Positions 39,966 through 51,302 of a DNA stretch of 64,000 nt are shown here, in pieces. The notes under the pieces were generated by a model. The model ran no database searches and had not been told where the DNA came from. It saw only the letters and a list, made by a program, of their open reading frames with translations. Position 1 is the first letter of the stretch. Each line of letters opens with the position of its first letter. The position numbers and the translations under genes are program-made. Source of the stretch: Periconia sp. R9002 (lineage: Eukaryota; Ascomycota; Dothideomycetes; Pleosporales; Periconiaceae); NCBI GenBank assembly GCA_023627715.1, contig JAMAHW010000111.1, forward strand, positions 1 through 64,000, in the 5' to 3' direction.

Positions 39966-42752
39966 TTATACTGGAGCGATTTCTAACTCAATAGTTGTGT
40001 CTGCATCTGCACCCTTTAATTCCGTCTCCTTAAGAGCAATCTCAACTGACTCTACTAGATCTCGCGCCTTCTGTAATAAAGTACCATATTCTGTGCAGTT
40101 CATAATGAGATACTCATTCGCTTTCCGCACCATTAGTTCCCACAGTGGCTGGCAGTTCTGGAATTGTTTCTGGAGTAGTGCAATGAATACTGAAGTGACT
40201 GCTTTGTCCATGTCGGCTTGCTCCGCTGCCAGCTCGGAGACAACGTTCATAAATGAGGGGCCGAGCTGTTTCTCGATGGTGACCACTCGTTCGAATATGA
40301 ATCTCCCGTCAGCCGATTGAAGGGGGAGAATCGTGCGGATGAAATCCTCTGCTACATCCACTTCCGTTGTTTTCTTCGGGAGCTTTACTTGTAGTGGCAA
40401 TTGGCTTGGTTTCTCCGGGAGCCTTACTGGTGCTGACCATGGCCATCGACTTGTTTTCTCTACTGGTAGTGGGTATTGGTAGCTCTCAGAGATACCAATG
40501 TTGCAACGAGACACAGCTTCACCTGGCAATGGAAAGGCTGCGTAGAATTTTGTTGTGCTAGCTATTGCTGGGCGAAATACTGCTCCTTCGACAGGTCCGC
40601 GAGACTGAAAAAGTTGGTCCCAGGGCATTTCGTTGACAGTCGCGATCCCAAGATGGTGTTTCTTGATCTCATCATCGGCATCGTAAACCTCTTCGACTGC
40701 GACAAGGCTTGTCCATATAGAGACTAAGGACCATTTGCAACCCAACTTGACTGCCTCGTTTCGCACCTGCTGCTCAAGATTTGAGGAGTCCTCGGAGGGC
40801 TTCTCTGTGTGGAATTTACTGTTGCCCCGCTCTAAGTCGCGCAATAATGCCCCTGCAGCCAACTCATGAATTGTGGTATCCGGTTGATTGAGTTTAATGA
40901 GGTCGATTCTCCTTGTCACCTGAACTCCATTGGAACCTGAAGCTTTGATAGTTATTGCTTCTAGATCCTTCGTTGCATCTTCGCAGTCGAATAACATATA
41001 TAGTCTGTTTCGCACGAATGGGCTCATCTCGAAAGTGTTTATAGGAGACTGTTCGTATTCGACCGCTGGAAAACCATCCGCAGCAAAATCATCTTTCCAG
41101 TTCAACTCAATCTGCAATGAACCAATATGACCTGTTAGCGCGGCTTTCAGTATAGCCACGATCCGATCTTCCCAACCGGTATGGCTCGATGAAGTTATGA
41201 TGTCAGCATACCCGCCCCCGGCTCTTGCGATGCCCTCTACCAACTCGTGTGATACAGCCTGGCCTATACCAAGTGAGAAAAAACGAACCATTCCTTCGCT
41301 ACTTTGCGAAGTATGCTTGACGAAGTCGATCGTATTCGATGGCTGCCAAACCTCTCCGTCGGTGAGAACGATGACGTCCATTTCAGCATGGGGGTTTCTG
41401 CTTTGGATTGCTGCCTGGAGCGCAGACAGTATTTCGGTACCACCCATATTGCATTCAAACTGCTGCTGAACATACGTGGTTGCCTCATTCTTGCTTGCTT
41501 CATCCAAAGGGCGTGAGTGGGTCCACATCGAGGTGAAACTACTTCCGAAGCTCCATATGTTGAAAGGCCTTCCAAAGGGTATACCATTGATGAAGAACAT
41601 CATTGCGGACTTTAAGCTCGACATTTTGTCGTCCATCGACCCCGACCGGTCGGCAACGAAGATCACTTCGCTTGTGCGGTCTCTCATCTCTGTCTGTAGC
41701 ATAAACTGAGATGGCACTGTCAACATGACTGCTTTATGATTCTTGAAGGTAGGGTGGACCTCGACGCAGGCATGAGGCATTTCGACTTCGCTCGATAATG
41801 CAGTGCGTACATCTAAGACCAGGTCCTTCTCAAGGGCCGTGCATCCTTTGAGTTGAATGGATGCTGCTTTGGGATCATATGCCTGTTCGTCATCCTGCGA
41901 AGCAAAGTCCTCCCACTTCTGGCAAGGTCTTTGTCCGGAACCCTTCTCAACTACGATGGCGTGAGTTTCACTACTGACCGACACCAGCTCTTCGGTTGTC
42001 AACAGATCGATCTGCACACTCAGGGATTTGGGACCTTCAACGCCCGTCTTGACACCTGGTGGGGGAATCCCGTACCGTGGAGCAATATACGTTGGAAGCG
42101 TGAGTGTGAACAACTCTTCGTTTGCTTGGCTGCTGCGTTTGATAAGGCATACGAAGGACAACTCCGCCCTCATCTTGGTATTGGCAGGTACATTGCCCAA
42201 TGTTGTGGTGAAAATATCGGCGGTCTGCTGTTCTACAATGCCACCAATACGCCGATTCTGAATCGCATGTTCGAAATCACGACGAGCGTCTTCGTTGGCC
42301 TTCACTTCACCTCGAATCAATTTGTTCGGATCCACGCGACAAGTGAAACCCGTAACACTAGCTTCAAATGGCAATGGAAACTGATACGTGGCGTGCCGCA
42401 TGCTATTGGACTGGGTTGAAAAGTGATGTGTTATGATAAATTTTGCTGTGTCGTGGACAATTTGTACTTTAACAGCAGCCGATAGCGGGGCAAGGAACCC
42501 ATCCACCACTTGTACCTCCTCTTCCCGCACAGTGTCCGAAGTCCCATGATATGGGTGGTATGGCTCACTATGAGGTTGAGAAACGTACTTTGCAATTTCA
42601 GCAGAAGGCTTTCCGACGGCACTCCGGTCAATCTGGCGATTCGAACGATGTCGGAGGGCAGCAACAGCCGTGCCTGCGTCGACTTGAAGAACCTGCGGAG
42701 GAAACGGCTCGCGCGGATCGTAGCGGAAACTAATACCTGGAAACATCGACAT
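39966..42752 (-). CDS. VIT and von Willebrand factor A domain protein
   Basis: A 928-aa intronless protein. Domains: an N-terminal VIT domain (about 82-215, with RHATYQFPLP and the FEHAI...ADIFTTTLGNVP region), then a vWA domain (about 360-540) with a perfect MIDAS start DRSGS (Asp368, Ser370, Ser372), then TDGEV; the C-terminal 390 residues are helical and fungal-specific. The VIT-vWA order is that of inter-alpha-trypsin-inhibitor heavy chains and of PARP4, but there is no signal peptide, so the fungal protein is probably cytosolic and binds protein partners through a metal ion. Function unknown. It borders the repeat block yet shows no RIP-type stops. Confidence 0.9.
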   Translation of the reverse strand: MSMFPGISFRYDPREPFPPQVLQVDAGTAVAALRHRSNRQIDRSAVGKPSAEIAKYVSQPHSEPYHPYHGTSDTVREEEVQVVDGFLAPLSAAVKVQIVHDTAKFIITHHFSTQSNSMRHATYQFPLPFEASVTGFTCRVDPNKLIRGEVKANEDARRDFEHAIQNRRIGGIVEQQTADIFTTTLGNVPANTKMRAELSFVCLIKRSSQANEELFTLTLPTYIAPRYGIPPPGVKTGVEGPKSLSVQIDLLTTEELVSVSSETHAIVVEKGSGQRPCQKWEDFASQDDEQAYDPKAASIQLKGCTALEKDLVLDVRTALSSEVEMPHACVEVHPTFKNHKAVMLTVPSQFMLQTEMRDRTSEVIFVADRSGSMDDKMSSLKSAMMFFINGIPFGRPFNIWSFGSSFTSMWTHSRPLDEASKNEATTYVQQQFECNMGGTEILSALQAAIQSRNPHAEMDVIVLTDGEVWQPSNTIDFVKHTSQSSEGMVRFFSLGIGQAVSHELVEGIARAGGGYADIITSSSHTGWEDRIVAILKAALTGHIGSLQIELNWKDDFAADGFPAVEYEQSPINTFEMSPFVRNRLYMLFDCEDATKDLEAITIKASGSNGVQVTRRIDLIKLNQPDTTIHELAAGALLRDLERGNSKFHTEKPSEDSSNLEQQVRNEAVKLGCKWSLVSIWTSLVAVEEVYDADDEIKKHHLGIATVNEMPWDQLFQSRGPVEGAVFRPAIASTTKFYAAFPLPGEAVSRCNIGISESYQYPLPVEKTSRWPWSAPVRLPEKPSQLPLQVKLPKKTTEVDVAEDFIRTILPLQSADGRFIFERVVTIEKQLGPSFMNVVSELAAEQADMDKAVTSVFIALLQKQFQNCQPLWELMVRKANEYLIMNCTEYGTLLQKARDLVESVEIALKETELKGADADTTIELEIAPV

Positions 42753-43170
42753 GACTTTGAAAATCTCAGTGAATCTTGTTCAATAACATCAATGTGATAG
42801 AACGTGTCGTAAATCATTCCGTCTTTCGAGGGCAGATGTGAAGGTCACAAGGCTGAGTTGAACACAGCCTTCTTCTCACCGGTCTTGACTAAATTTACCT
42901 TGTTGCCTGCACTAGTGCATTCATCTGCCCTGTCCGTCTTGATTGGACAGTGAAGCTGTTGTGTAACGATCAATGATGATTACGGTATCATCCGCTGACT
43001 CAGCTTGTCAAACTAGGCCAACTCACACTGATCATTTTCCCTCAGATGCCAAAAATTTTATCTTGTTTGTTCATAGCTGATTTCACCGGCGACGGATTAA
43101 TGATTCAACGAGAACCGAGTTAAGATTATTCTGGTTAACCGAAAGCATTCATCACCAAGCTGTCGCCATT
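42753..43170. promoter_or_regulatory. Divergent promoter region
   Basis: 418-bp gap between two genes pointing away from each other (VIT-vWA on the minus strand, nine-exon gene on the plus strand). No gene and no clear motif recognised. Confidence 0.4.
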
Positions 43171-45632
43171 ATGACCAGCCCAGTGTCGTTTGGTGACGCC
43201 TTCCTTATGGCCAAACTCGCCCTCCGCATAGGCCGCGCATTCACGACGGGAAGGAAGTCAGCGCCTGCTGAGTTCCTGGAGGTGGAAAATCAGCTCTACT
43301 CCCTTAGTGCAGCCCTGGCTGCATTACAAAATGCTAAAGAATTCGAAAACAGTACCAATCTGATTATCAACGGACCCGACTTACCAGACCATTACACACC
43401 GTCTTATCGGAATAATCAGGACATCATCTCAGGTATACTAAGCAGTTGCAAGGAGACATTGAACCACCTGAAGAGTGTTGTAGAACGGTACGGCATTATA
43501 AACACGCCGGCTGATCGGGGTCAACCACGCAAGAAACAATGGATTCGGGAGGTCAAATCAAACTGGAAGAAAATTGCCTGGACTACTGAAGGGGGTGACC
43601 TCGCTGTACTTAAGAGTAATCTCACCGTTCACACAAACAGTCTCAATCTTGTTCTTGGCGTTGTAACCAAGTGAGCACTTGTACTCCAATTCCCATGTAC
43701 CTGGACTAAGCAATCATAACAGTACCCAGACCGCGCGCATGGAAAATGATGTAAATCAAGTGTCTCACATGCTGAAGGAAATTCACGAGTGGTACGTCAA
43801 TAATCTAAAGAACAAGACGGCAACACCCGTGAGTGGTTCAGATGCGAGGGAGGGGAAGAAGTCCCGCCTCTGTTTCGAGTTACACGAGAACACAGGGACG
43901 ACTTACAGACTGGTCTGTCCTCGGGCCTCCCTTGGCTCAAAGATTGCCGAATCTCCTGTCGCGACATCTTCCGTGTCCGATCAACTGTTGCAATGCGACT
44001 GCACACACCTTACTAATCATCCTCGACCCCGCCCACATTCTGTCAATACATTCGACTGTAATCTAATCGCTAGACATCCAAGATTGTTTTAAGCTAACCT
44101 CAGTGCTAGTGTCTCCTCTGAGCTTCGCAGTGCGAGTTGCTGGAAGTGAAAGATCGTGGTTACTGTACAAACTATCAAACAAGGCGACAAGTCAGCTGAC
44201 AACATTACTGCTCAAGGGTGTCCCGCGAGAATGTGAGTTCAAAATTGAGGATGATTGCCTGCTAAAAATTGCTAATTCATCAAGTCATGTATGACTTCGA
44301 AGAGGCTGTAATGCACAAACTCAACATCAACCAAGCTCGAGTCATGTTACGACACAATGTGACAAATACACTCGTGCATGTCTCTCATGTTGATACTGAG
44401 TCCACAAAACTCAATCTCCTCGAAACTATGAGGTATTGAAAGTCCATGCCTCCGAATGTCCGTCGACTAACCAAATCTTTCAGTGACCCATTCATCACAA
44501 GCCATCCCATATCAGCCATCAAGTTCGTCCTCGGGAACTCGCATTACCTTCGCGATGACATTGACTTTATCCAAATCTTGCACTACAAGACCATTGATCT
44601 CGATAACATATGGGACGAACCTCAGCCTACGCAGAGTCTCTTTAAACGAGGTCGGAGTGCGGAGATATTAGTCAACTATCGTAAAGACAGGGTCGTAGAG
44701 AATGACGTAATTCGGACCATCATCGATAGTACGTAATCCATTTGAAAGTTGCTTTTAATTCGAAAATAACTTGCAACAGTGAGATGGAACACTCATATAC
44801 AATTGAGAGCGGGCGAAGATACGGTGGAAATAGCCAATTGCAGCTGTACCAGCTTCAACGAGGCCGGAATTGCGTATCCAGCGAAATCTAGTACGATTGT
44901 GTTTCATTTCATGACATTGGAAGGTAACGTACTGTTTACGCCTTGAGCCACAGCTGTTTACTGTTGAAATTTAGCTGCTACTGAATTTTCCAAGATGAGC
45001 GAGGCTGTCCGCATGGAACTTTTCGTTATCTACCTTCAGTTCCCGCGGGAAGATGAAAAGGTCATGCTTCGAGTGTACGTATATTTCACCTAATCCGAAT
45101 AAAAACTCTTAAAATCCTTCTTAGGCAAGCGCAGCATGTCCATACACAGCGAATGCATATATCCGATGCAGAGATTTGTATTCTCCAGAATACCAATACC
45201 CGGCGCTTTCGAATGGTTGTGCAAAGCAGACGAGGATACTCTATCCTTAGTCAGGAGCGTGAGTGATGCTTCATACCCCTCCATATCATGAATTCTTACG
45301 TGTAGATAGTTGTGGGAGACTTCTTTCAGAAGCTGGCCGCCCTGGGGAGGCCCGACTACAGTTCGATGACCTACGAGGTATACCTAGATGAGACTGGACG
45401 AAGACGGGTACGCCAGGCTCCCGACGGCTTGACTCATCTGGGCTTTTCCGAAGGAAGCGGTCAGTTGTCCTCCTATTCATCCATAAGCTATTCCCGTTTG
45501 CTGACCTCAATGGCTATTAGTCGACCAGCTCTTCGCTATCGGTCTTACGACATTAAGTGGGGGCATTTCACCGGAGGGTTCGATAAGTACGTTGAATCCA
45601 ATAGAACTATAAAAACTACTAAACAAGGGTAA
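43171..45632 (+). CDS. Nine-exon fungal protein of unknown function (STAND-associated N-terminal type)
   Basis: Rebuilt as 685 aa. Exons: 43171-43670, 43723-44057, 44104-44232, 44285-44432, 44484-44728, 44780-44923, 44975-45074, 45125-45258, 45310-45632. All eight introns are 46-52 bp with GT-AG ends and the frame stays open throughout, which is strong evidence. The N-terminus (SFGDAFLMAKLALRIGRAF ... EFLEVENQLYSLSAALAAL) is the helical module often found at the front of fungal STAND/ankyrin proteins. Later landmarks are ENTGTTYRLVCPRASL, SPLSFAVRVAGSERSWLLYK, DFIQILHYKTIDL, MELFVIYLQFPRE, and a C-terminal block GDFFQKLAALGRPDYSS. This large single-species-expanded fungal family has no known function. 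The first acceptor could alternatively be 43710 (40-bp intron). Confidence 0.8.
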
Positions 45633-46698
45633 GGTGAAGTCACTAGTTGAATTAACATCGACACATAGTCAGGTTATTGTCAAAGGCGGATGCAAGAGTA
45701 GTCCTGTCAATGACCGCGGAAGACTTTTCAACTACCTAAAAGCATTAAATATCAGAAAGCGAGGGAGATATATATGCAGGAGCGAGATCCTATATAGTGA
45801 CTCCTCACTGTTTAGAAAATACACACGGTTCTTCTGAGTCGCTCATCTTCTCGTAGAATTTCCACAGAGATATCGCGTAGATCGTCACTCTCTCTTGATT
45901 CGGGCTCATGTATCTCTAGTAAGGAAGTACTCGAACCTCTCAAGTAACTGAAACGAGCTAGTGACCCTCTCTTGCATATTAGCCAGCGCTTACTAAGGCC
46001 TACTTCTGCTGATTAGTTTTTTGAAATTGGTATCTATTGGTATTGGAACATATCTTTTTGATGAAAAGCCCCCAAAACTGTGCCCGATGAAGACGATAGG
46101 TCGGCGACGGCGCTTTTCTGAAGGGCGAGCCACGATCATTATGCTTGATGCGCTTCTAATGGCTTAATTTGTACCTCGTCTGTAATGCGGGGTTCACATA
46201 GCTCGCAGAGCAAGTCCTCTCCGTAATTCTATAAGGATTTGCTTCATGCGTTGTTTCCCATGCTGTATTGTGGCTAAACATCATATGTAACGCACAGCCC
46301 TAGATTTTCATGAGGTAGAAACCCGTGTAGCTATCTGAGGTCAGATGTGATTGGAAGTATGTCTCCCGTTGATGCGGCAAATGCAGAGGACTACCATGCA
46401 CATCATGTCCAGCTTCACCGTCGCACACCCCATTGCGGCATACCAGGGAATCATGATGCACGGTGGTCTTTCCCGAGATTGGAGCTACTGTTTTGCAACG
46501 ATGCAGTGCCTAACAACCAGCATCGTCAATTGCATCGTACATGGATCGCAGACGAGTGAAATCGCTGATATCGGCATTAAAACCATAATTCAGATTTTGT
46601 CACTGTCTAGGTGATCTTGTTCCTTCACCGAACACGATGCAATACCAAAAAAGACTTTGTCAATGTTCACGGCTATCTACGATCAGGCGATCCCGATT
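45633..46698. other. Intergenic, no supported gene
   Basis: Convergent gap. A frame at 46351-46614 (plus strand) is open but has no family match that I can name, and no splice partners. Nothing else seen. Confidence 0.4.
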
Positions 46699-48442
46699 TT
46701 ATAATACTGAAGCAGCCATCATAACAAGTATTCCAAACGCATCACCGCTCACCATCCACGTACTCAAATCGTCCATCCTCGGCCCGGTTACCTTTCCCTT
46801 TCCAAGATCCCTCAAATCCTCGTACCTCAAATAGCTGTTCCACTTCCTTGACTTCAACATCTCGTCATAATTTTGCTTCCATTCTTCTTCTCCGCCAGCC
46901 TGCCAGAGCTGTTTCTGCGCCGGTAGTGGGAGAACCGAAAGCCCAACGTGAGTTTTGGCTCTCTGCTCAGGCTTAATGTCAAACAGTAGGAACAGTAGAG
47001 TCACCGTCCTGTTTCTTGGTCAGCAATGCTGGCTTTGGCACGATGAGGGGAACAGGGGGAAGCGACCTTCGCTTTGATTCTAGCAATACCCACTCCTTCC
47101 AATTTGGACGCCAGCCTTCAACCTCGGCTGTGCAGAGAAATGGCCATTGCTCAGCTTTGATTGCGATTTTCTGTAGTAATTGATTCAATTTTCCTCATCG
47201 TCTATGTACATTGTGGGTTCGGGCATCTTACCGTCATTGCACGAATGAGTTCGTGGTCGAAGTCGAGGGATAGTGAGTCCTGGTCAAAGATTCTGAGGAG
47301 AAGATACAGAGTAATAGCTTGGAGCATGGAGAGCGTAGTCCACTCGTCTGCTTCTTCCAACTCCTCTAAAAATCGGTCTTTTTCCATGGTTATAGCACGC
47401 CAGAGAAACGGGCCTGTTGCCGTCGTCTTGCTGGTATATAGGCCAATGATTGATTTACAAATTTCCAAAGGACCAGAAAAGACGAGAGAAGAGCCTTGAG
47501 GTGGTAGAGAGACGGGGTGAATGAATGGAGGTAGGATGGAAGTTGCGAGAAGCTTGGCGTAAGATTTTATGTTCTGCAACAGGAAGGTTTGGCCAATTGG
47601 GGAGCCGCTTGAGAGATAGGAATGGGTAAAAGGGCTTCGGGGCGCGAGAAGAGAGGTGCGTCGCGATGTTTCATTGTCAAAATACACCTCGTAGTGAGAA
47701 TCTATCGGCCGGAGAACCAGATAGGGAGTGTGAAACATGCAGTTTGCAGGCAAGGAGATGGTTGAGTCGAGGGTTAGGGCTGGTGTTAGACCCAAAGAGA
47801 AGTCGAATGGAAACTCGTTGGTAGTGCTGATGGAACACAAATTGGCACCAGCATCTGAACCTTGAAGTTCTTCTACATCACTACCGTCACGTTCCCACTC
47901 GAACAATGGGTTCTGACATGAGAGTTCCGACCCCATGGGTAAAGGTATTGGATGGTCGACGTTTGAGTGCAGTAGTGTCTGGTTGTCAGAAATCAGAGTC
48001 ATGTCCCACAAAATGTCATCTTGACCTCCTAGTCCCTCGAAAAGTATAGCATCAGCGGACGTCGGCTCATTCGACGTTGGAGATGCAGGCCGCGGGGCCG
48101 ACTTCCCATTCCGTCGCGTCAATTTGTACTCGCAAAGTAGGTGTTTGTTTACGCAGCGGGAGCACTGTGGAGAATCCGAACTGCATTTTACCTTGGCCTT
48201 TCGGCACGATTCGCAGGACTTTCTGACTACTGGAACATTGTCCCCCAATTTCTTACGGCAGTACAGCACGTGGCGGTTTCGTGATTGACCTAGAGGGGTC
48301 GTCAGCTTTGGAGCAAGGCGGAGAAACCACACAAAAGCTAACGTTTCCCGAATGTCTTGGAGCAGATCTTGCAGCGGAACGGCTCGAAGTCAGTGTTCTG
48401 ATGGTCGGGGTTTACGGGGGCTATCTCCGGGACTAGATTCAT
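46699..48442 (-). CDS. Transcription factor with C2HC finger plus Zn2Cys6 cluster
   Basis: A 523-aa nuclear regulator. Exons in coding order: 48442-48343, 48289-47232, 47170-47067, 47008-46699; introns 53, 61 and 58 bp, each phase-checked. Exon 1-2 junction completes a finger FRCKICSKTFGKRQSRNRHVLYC (Cys24, Cys27, His40, Cys44). A Zn2Cys6 cluster follows at once: Cys59, 62, 69, 76, 79, 86 in KSCESCRKAKVKC...PQCSRCVNKHLLC. The third intron has a perfect GCTGAC branch point and splicing gives ESKRRTVTLLFLLFDIKP, the fungal middle-homology signature. C-terminus LSTWMVSGDAFGILVMMAASVL is typical of this subfamily. Two zinc modules in one protein suggest a composite DNA site. Confidence 0.87.
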
Positions 48443-49027
48443 TTGACGTCAACACGAGCTGTTTGACAAATTGGTAGCAGTCGATTTATGATTGCAGAAC
48501 GGCTGCTGCACAGTGCATAGAGGTGTTCGGAGGATTGATGTGATAGTAACTAAGATTGTGGGGTGCACATGGAGACGCTAGACGGATTGACCTGATTATT
48601 AGTCATCTTCTATCCTCGCTCGCCAGCATCTCTGGGCAAGGACAATAACATTGAAGTCTTAGCGTCTTGGAAAAGACGCCTTTTTTCTTTTTTTTAGCTA
48701 ATTCAACTGGACAGAAATTGGCGGTTTGATGTAGCAAGTAGCTCTAAGACATTGATTCAAGCAGCTATCATCTGCTATCGTTGATGGTTGTAGCATACGC
48801 CATTTTGTCGATTTTCCGTGTCGTCCTTCCGCGTCGCCCTTCCGTGTCGCCTCTCCGTGCCGTGCCGCCTTTCCATGAGCACCCACTTCCGCCCGCGCAG
48901 TATCTTCTCTCCCCTCCCCATCAATGACGGTATTTGCGATGGTATTTAGCCCTCTTGTGTCACTCATTTTGTTCCTCAACATCCCATCATCTTATTCACA
49001 CTAGCTCATCAACCTTTCCATCCTATC
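48443..49027. promoter_or_regulatory. Divergent promoter region with a ~12-bp repeat
   Basis: 585 bp between the minus-strand regulator and the plus-strand ketoreductase. It includes an imperfect tandem repeat of CTTCCGTGTCGC-like units (about 48812-48872), which could cluster binding sites. The regulator next door is a candidate controller, by inference. Confidence 0.4.
48812..48872 (+). repeat. Imperfect ~12-bp tandem repeat
   Basis: Four to five variants of TTCCGTGTCGYC (TTCCGTGTCGTC, TTCCGCGTCGCC, TTCCGTGTCGCC, CTCCGTGCCGTG). Confidence 0.7.
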
Positions 49028-50162
49028 ATGACAGGAAAGCTTATTCTCGTAAGTAAGCCCCTCCCAAACGGCGTTCAATAAGCATTACTCATATCTTCCC
49101 AGATCACTGGTGTATCTGGATACATTGGATTCAAGACGTTGATAATCGCTCTCGAGAACGGATTCAAAGTACGCGCTGTCGTACGTAAAGCTGAACAGGC
49201 GAAAAATCTCGAGTCACACCATCGTGTCACACCCCACATCAACAATCTCCAATGGGTCGTCATCCCGGATCTTTCAGAAACAGAATCATACAATTTTCAT
49301 CTCAAGGGCGGTGTTACTGGAATTCTTCACGTGGCGTCTCCACTTGCATATGAGGTGAAGGAACCTCCGTCTCCTATCTGAGCATACACACGCTAATCTT
49401 CCCCAGACGGATGATTACAATCGTGATATCATCTCACCCGCCAAAAACATGGCTCTCGCAGTCCTCAAAGCTGCTCACCGCACTCCTTCAGTCAAACGAG
49501 TAGTCATTATTTCCTCAGCTGTCACCCTCGCCTCCTTTGACTGGATGTTTGGTCCTGCGGCTCACTTCTCAGATGCTACACTCTTCACTGTAGCTGATAT
49601 CGGCCCTGTACCCGCGAACCCATCCTCGGCAATGGAAGCTTATTTCGCATCCAAAACGCTCGCGCGTATGGCTGTCAAAGATTTCATGGAAAAGGAGAAG
49701 CCGAGTTATGAAATCGTGAATCTTCTGCCAACGATCGTTATAGGACCAGATGAATTGGCTACCAAAGTTGATGAATTAATGGCAAGGGGTTCCGGAATGG
49801 TGCTGGGGGCGCTCATGGATGTCAAAGTGCCTCTGATGGTGGGCGCGACGGTACATGTGGACGATGTAGCGAGGGCACACGTTGACGGACTGAAATCTTC
49901 TGTCCCGGGAAATAGAGATTACATTCTAAGTTCGGATGTTCCGGGGGGCATTAGCTGTAAGCAGGCGGAAAGGGTTGTCAGAGAGGGCTTTCCGGAAGCC
50001 GTGGAGAAAGGGATCTTCAAGTTGCAAGGTAGCCTGCCCTTCAAACCTTGGAGTTTGGATACCAAGGAGACGGAAAAGGCATTTGGCTGGAAGCCTATAT
50101 CCTTTGAAGATACAGTGAAGGAGCTAGCTGCGCAGTACCTGGAGCTTGTTAATAGACAATAA
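49028..50162 (+). CDS. NADPH-dependent ketoreductase (extended SDR, cinnamyl/aldehyde-reductase-like)
   Basis: A 342-aa extended SDR of the group containing dihydroflavonol reductase, cinnamoyl-CoA reductase and yeast GRE2-type aldehyde reductases. Exons: 49028-49048 (21 nt), 49103-49354, 49407-50162; introns 54 and 52 bp. LITGVSGYIG near the N-terminus binds NADPH, HVASPLAYETDDYNRDIISPA is the family's active-site loop (complete only after the second intron is removed using the GTGAAG donor after GAG), VVIISSA carries the Ser, and YFASK the Tyr/Lys pair. It probably reduces a carbonyl of a small metabolite. It sits opposite the double-zinc regulator and beside relics of an epoxide hydrolase and a regulator, so it may have belonged to a small gene cluster. 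Confidence 0.9.
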
Positions 50163-50515
50163 CTTGCTGCTGTTCGTCTCAGCTATCTACACACATAGCT
50201 AGTGTAATGGGGTAAATCTATAACTTTGCAACTGAATAAGATTGGCTTAAATGGTAATTGCAACTATTCTTGGCGTTACAGACTGGCATCAAACCCTTAC
50301 ATGGTTTGCATGAGGTGCACGGAAGTGACGCTTGAACAGCCTAACGATATGTCAAAAGTTGATGGGTTATATACTGGTTCATTGAAGTAGGAGGTAGATT
50401 ATGTGTAAGAATGTTCAATATATCTACCCTCGAGTGATAACAGCAGGAAGGCCGACCTTGTGTTCCACATCATGGAATCACTCTTATCTAGCTACGAATC
50501 ATACCGAAAATGCGA
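50163..50515. other. Intergenic, no gene seen
   Basis: Convergent gap with the ketoreductase and the hydrolase relic. Nothing recognised. Confidence 0.4.
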
Positions 50516-51302
50516 TCAAGAACGATGCCAGCCACTCTCATGCAGAGACACAGTGACCAAAAAATTCCTGATATGCGATGCAATGTCTTCTGGCTTTTCC
50601 ATCGGCGAGCAATGTGCCGACTCGACTGTAACTTCTTCCAGGTGAGGCACGAGGCCTTGTTGCTTAGCTGCATCCATCAACTCCGGCTTACACACCGCAT
50701 CTTCAGTACAGCAGATAAAGAGTATCGGCACCTTGATTTCCAAACATTCTTTGGGGACGGTAGCATCCAATCTATGCTGTATGTTCTGGATAACGGCCCT
50801 ATATGACTGCAGCGCAGAAGTAAACTGACCGGGTTGGGCGAATTGATGCATAAATCGATCTTTCCACTCAGGCTTTTTGGCGTACTCTTTCAACTGTACT
50901 TGCTCGGCGCTAAGGAGAAAGTTTCGCATAGCATCGGGAGCACAAAAGATACTCCTCATCCAGCCTTCGACGTCGCCATGGAGGGCTTGCCACATCCTCT
51001 CTAAATTGCTTTCGATGATATCGGCCGCGTCAGGAGCCGCGAAGAAGTCCCAGTACGAGAACTGCGGATATCCAATGATTTTCTCGGTATAGGAATTGAA
51101 GACAGCCAGATCAAAGGGTTCGTTCGAGGGAGCCATGTAGCCAATGAAATGAAATTGAAATTGAATATTGATCCTCACAGAGTAATCCTACCCTGGGTAT
51201 CGACACATGGTGTGGGCACACTGGGTAAACGTCCTTGGCCGGCCATGTAGCCAATATTGACAAGAACTATGCCACTAAAGAGGTGGCTTTTGTGGAGATA
51301 GG
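50516..51302 (-). pseudogene. Epoxide-hydrolase-like alpha/beta hydrolase, truncated and interrupted
   Basis: C-terminal two-thirds of an epoxide hydrolase. From ATG 51136 the frame gives 206 aa with the cap region (SYTEKIIGYPQFSYWDFFAAPDA) and the C-terminal acid and base (CCTEDAVCKP; ESAHCSPMEKPE). Just upstream, 51302-51242 reads SHLFSGIVLVNIGYMA in the proper direction, the piece that should precede it. Between these lie 110 bp flanked by a 14-bp direct repeat (51132-51145 and 51242-51255, GCCATGTAGCCAAT); skipping one repeat unit restores the frame, yet no GT-AG pair fits, so this is an insertion. The half with HGxP and the nucleophile elbow is absent, so it cannot be active. Confidence 0.7.

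Noticed and set aside
46351..46614. Plus-strand frame of 87 residues downstream of the double-zinc regulator
   Set aside because: Has Met/His-rich look but no recognisable motif or splice partner; the regulator itself ends cleanly at 46699.
46979..47066. Reading straight through the third intron of the double-zinc regulator
   Set aside because: Gives a proline-rich stretch and a stop; splicing with the GCTGAC branch gives the family motif ESKRRT...LLFDIKP.
49355..49380. Ketoreductase ending at the stop near 49381
   Set aside because: A GTGAAG donor after codon 91 and the acceptor at 49406 continue the family sequence (TDDYNRDIISPA).
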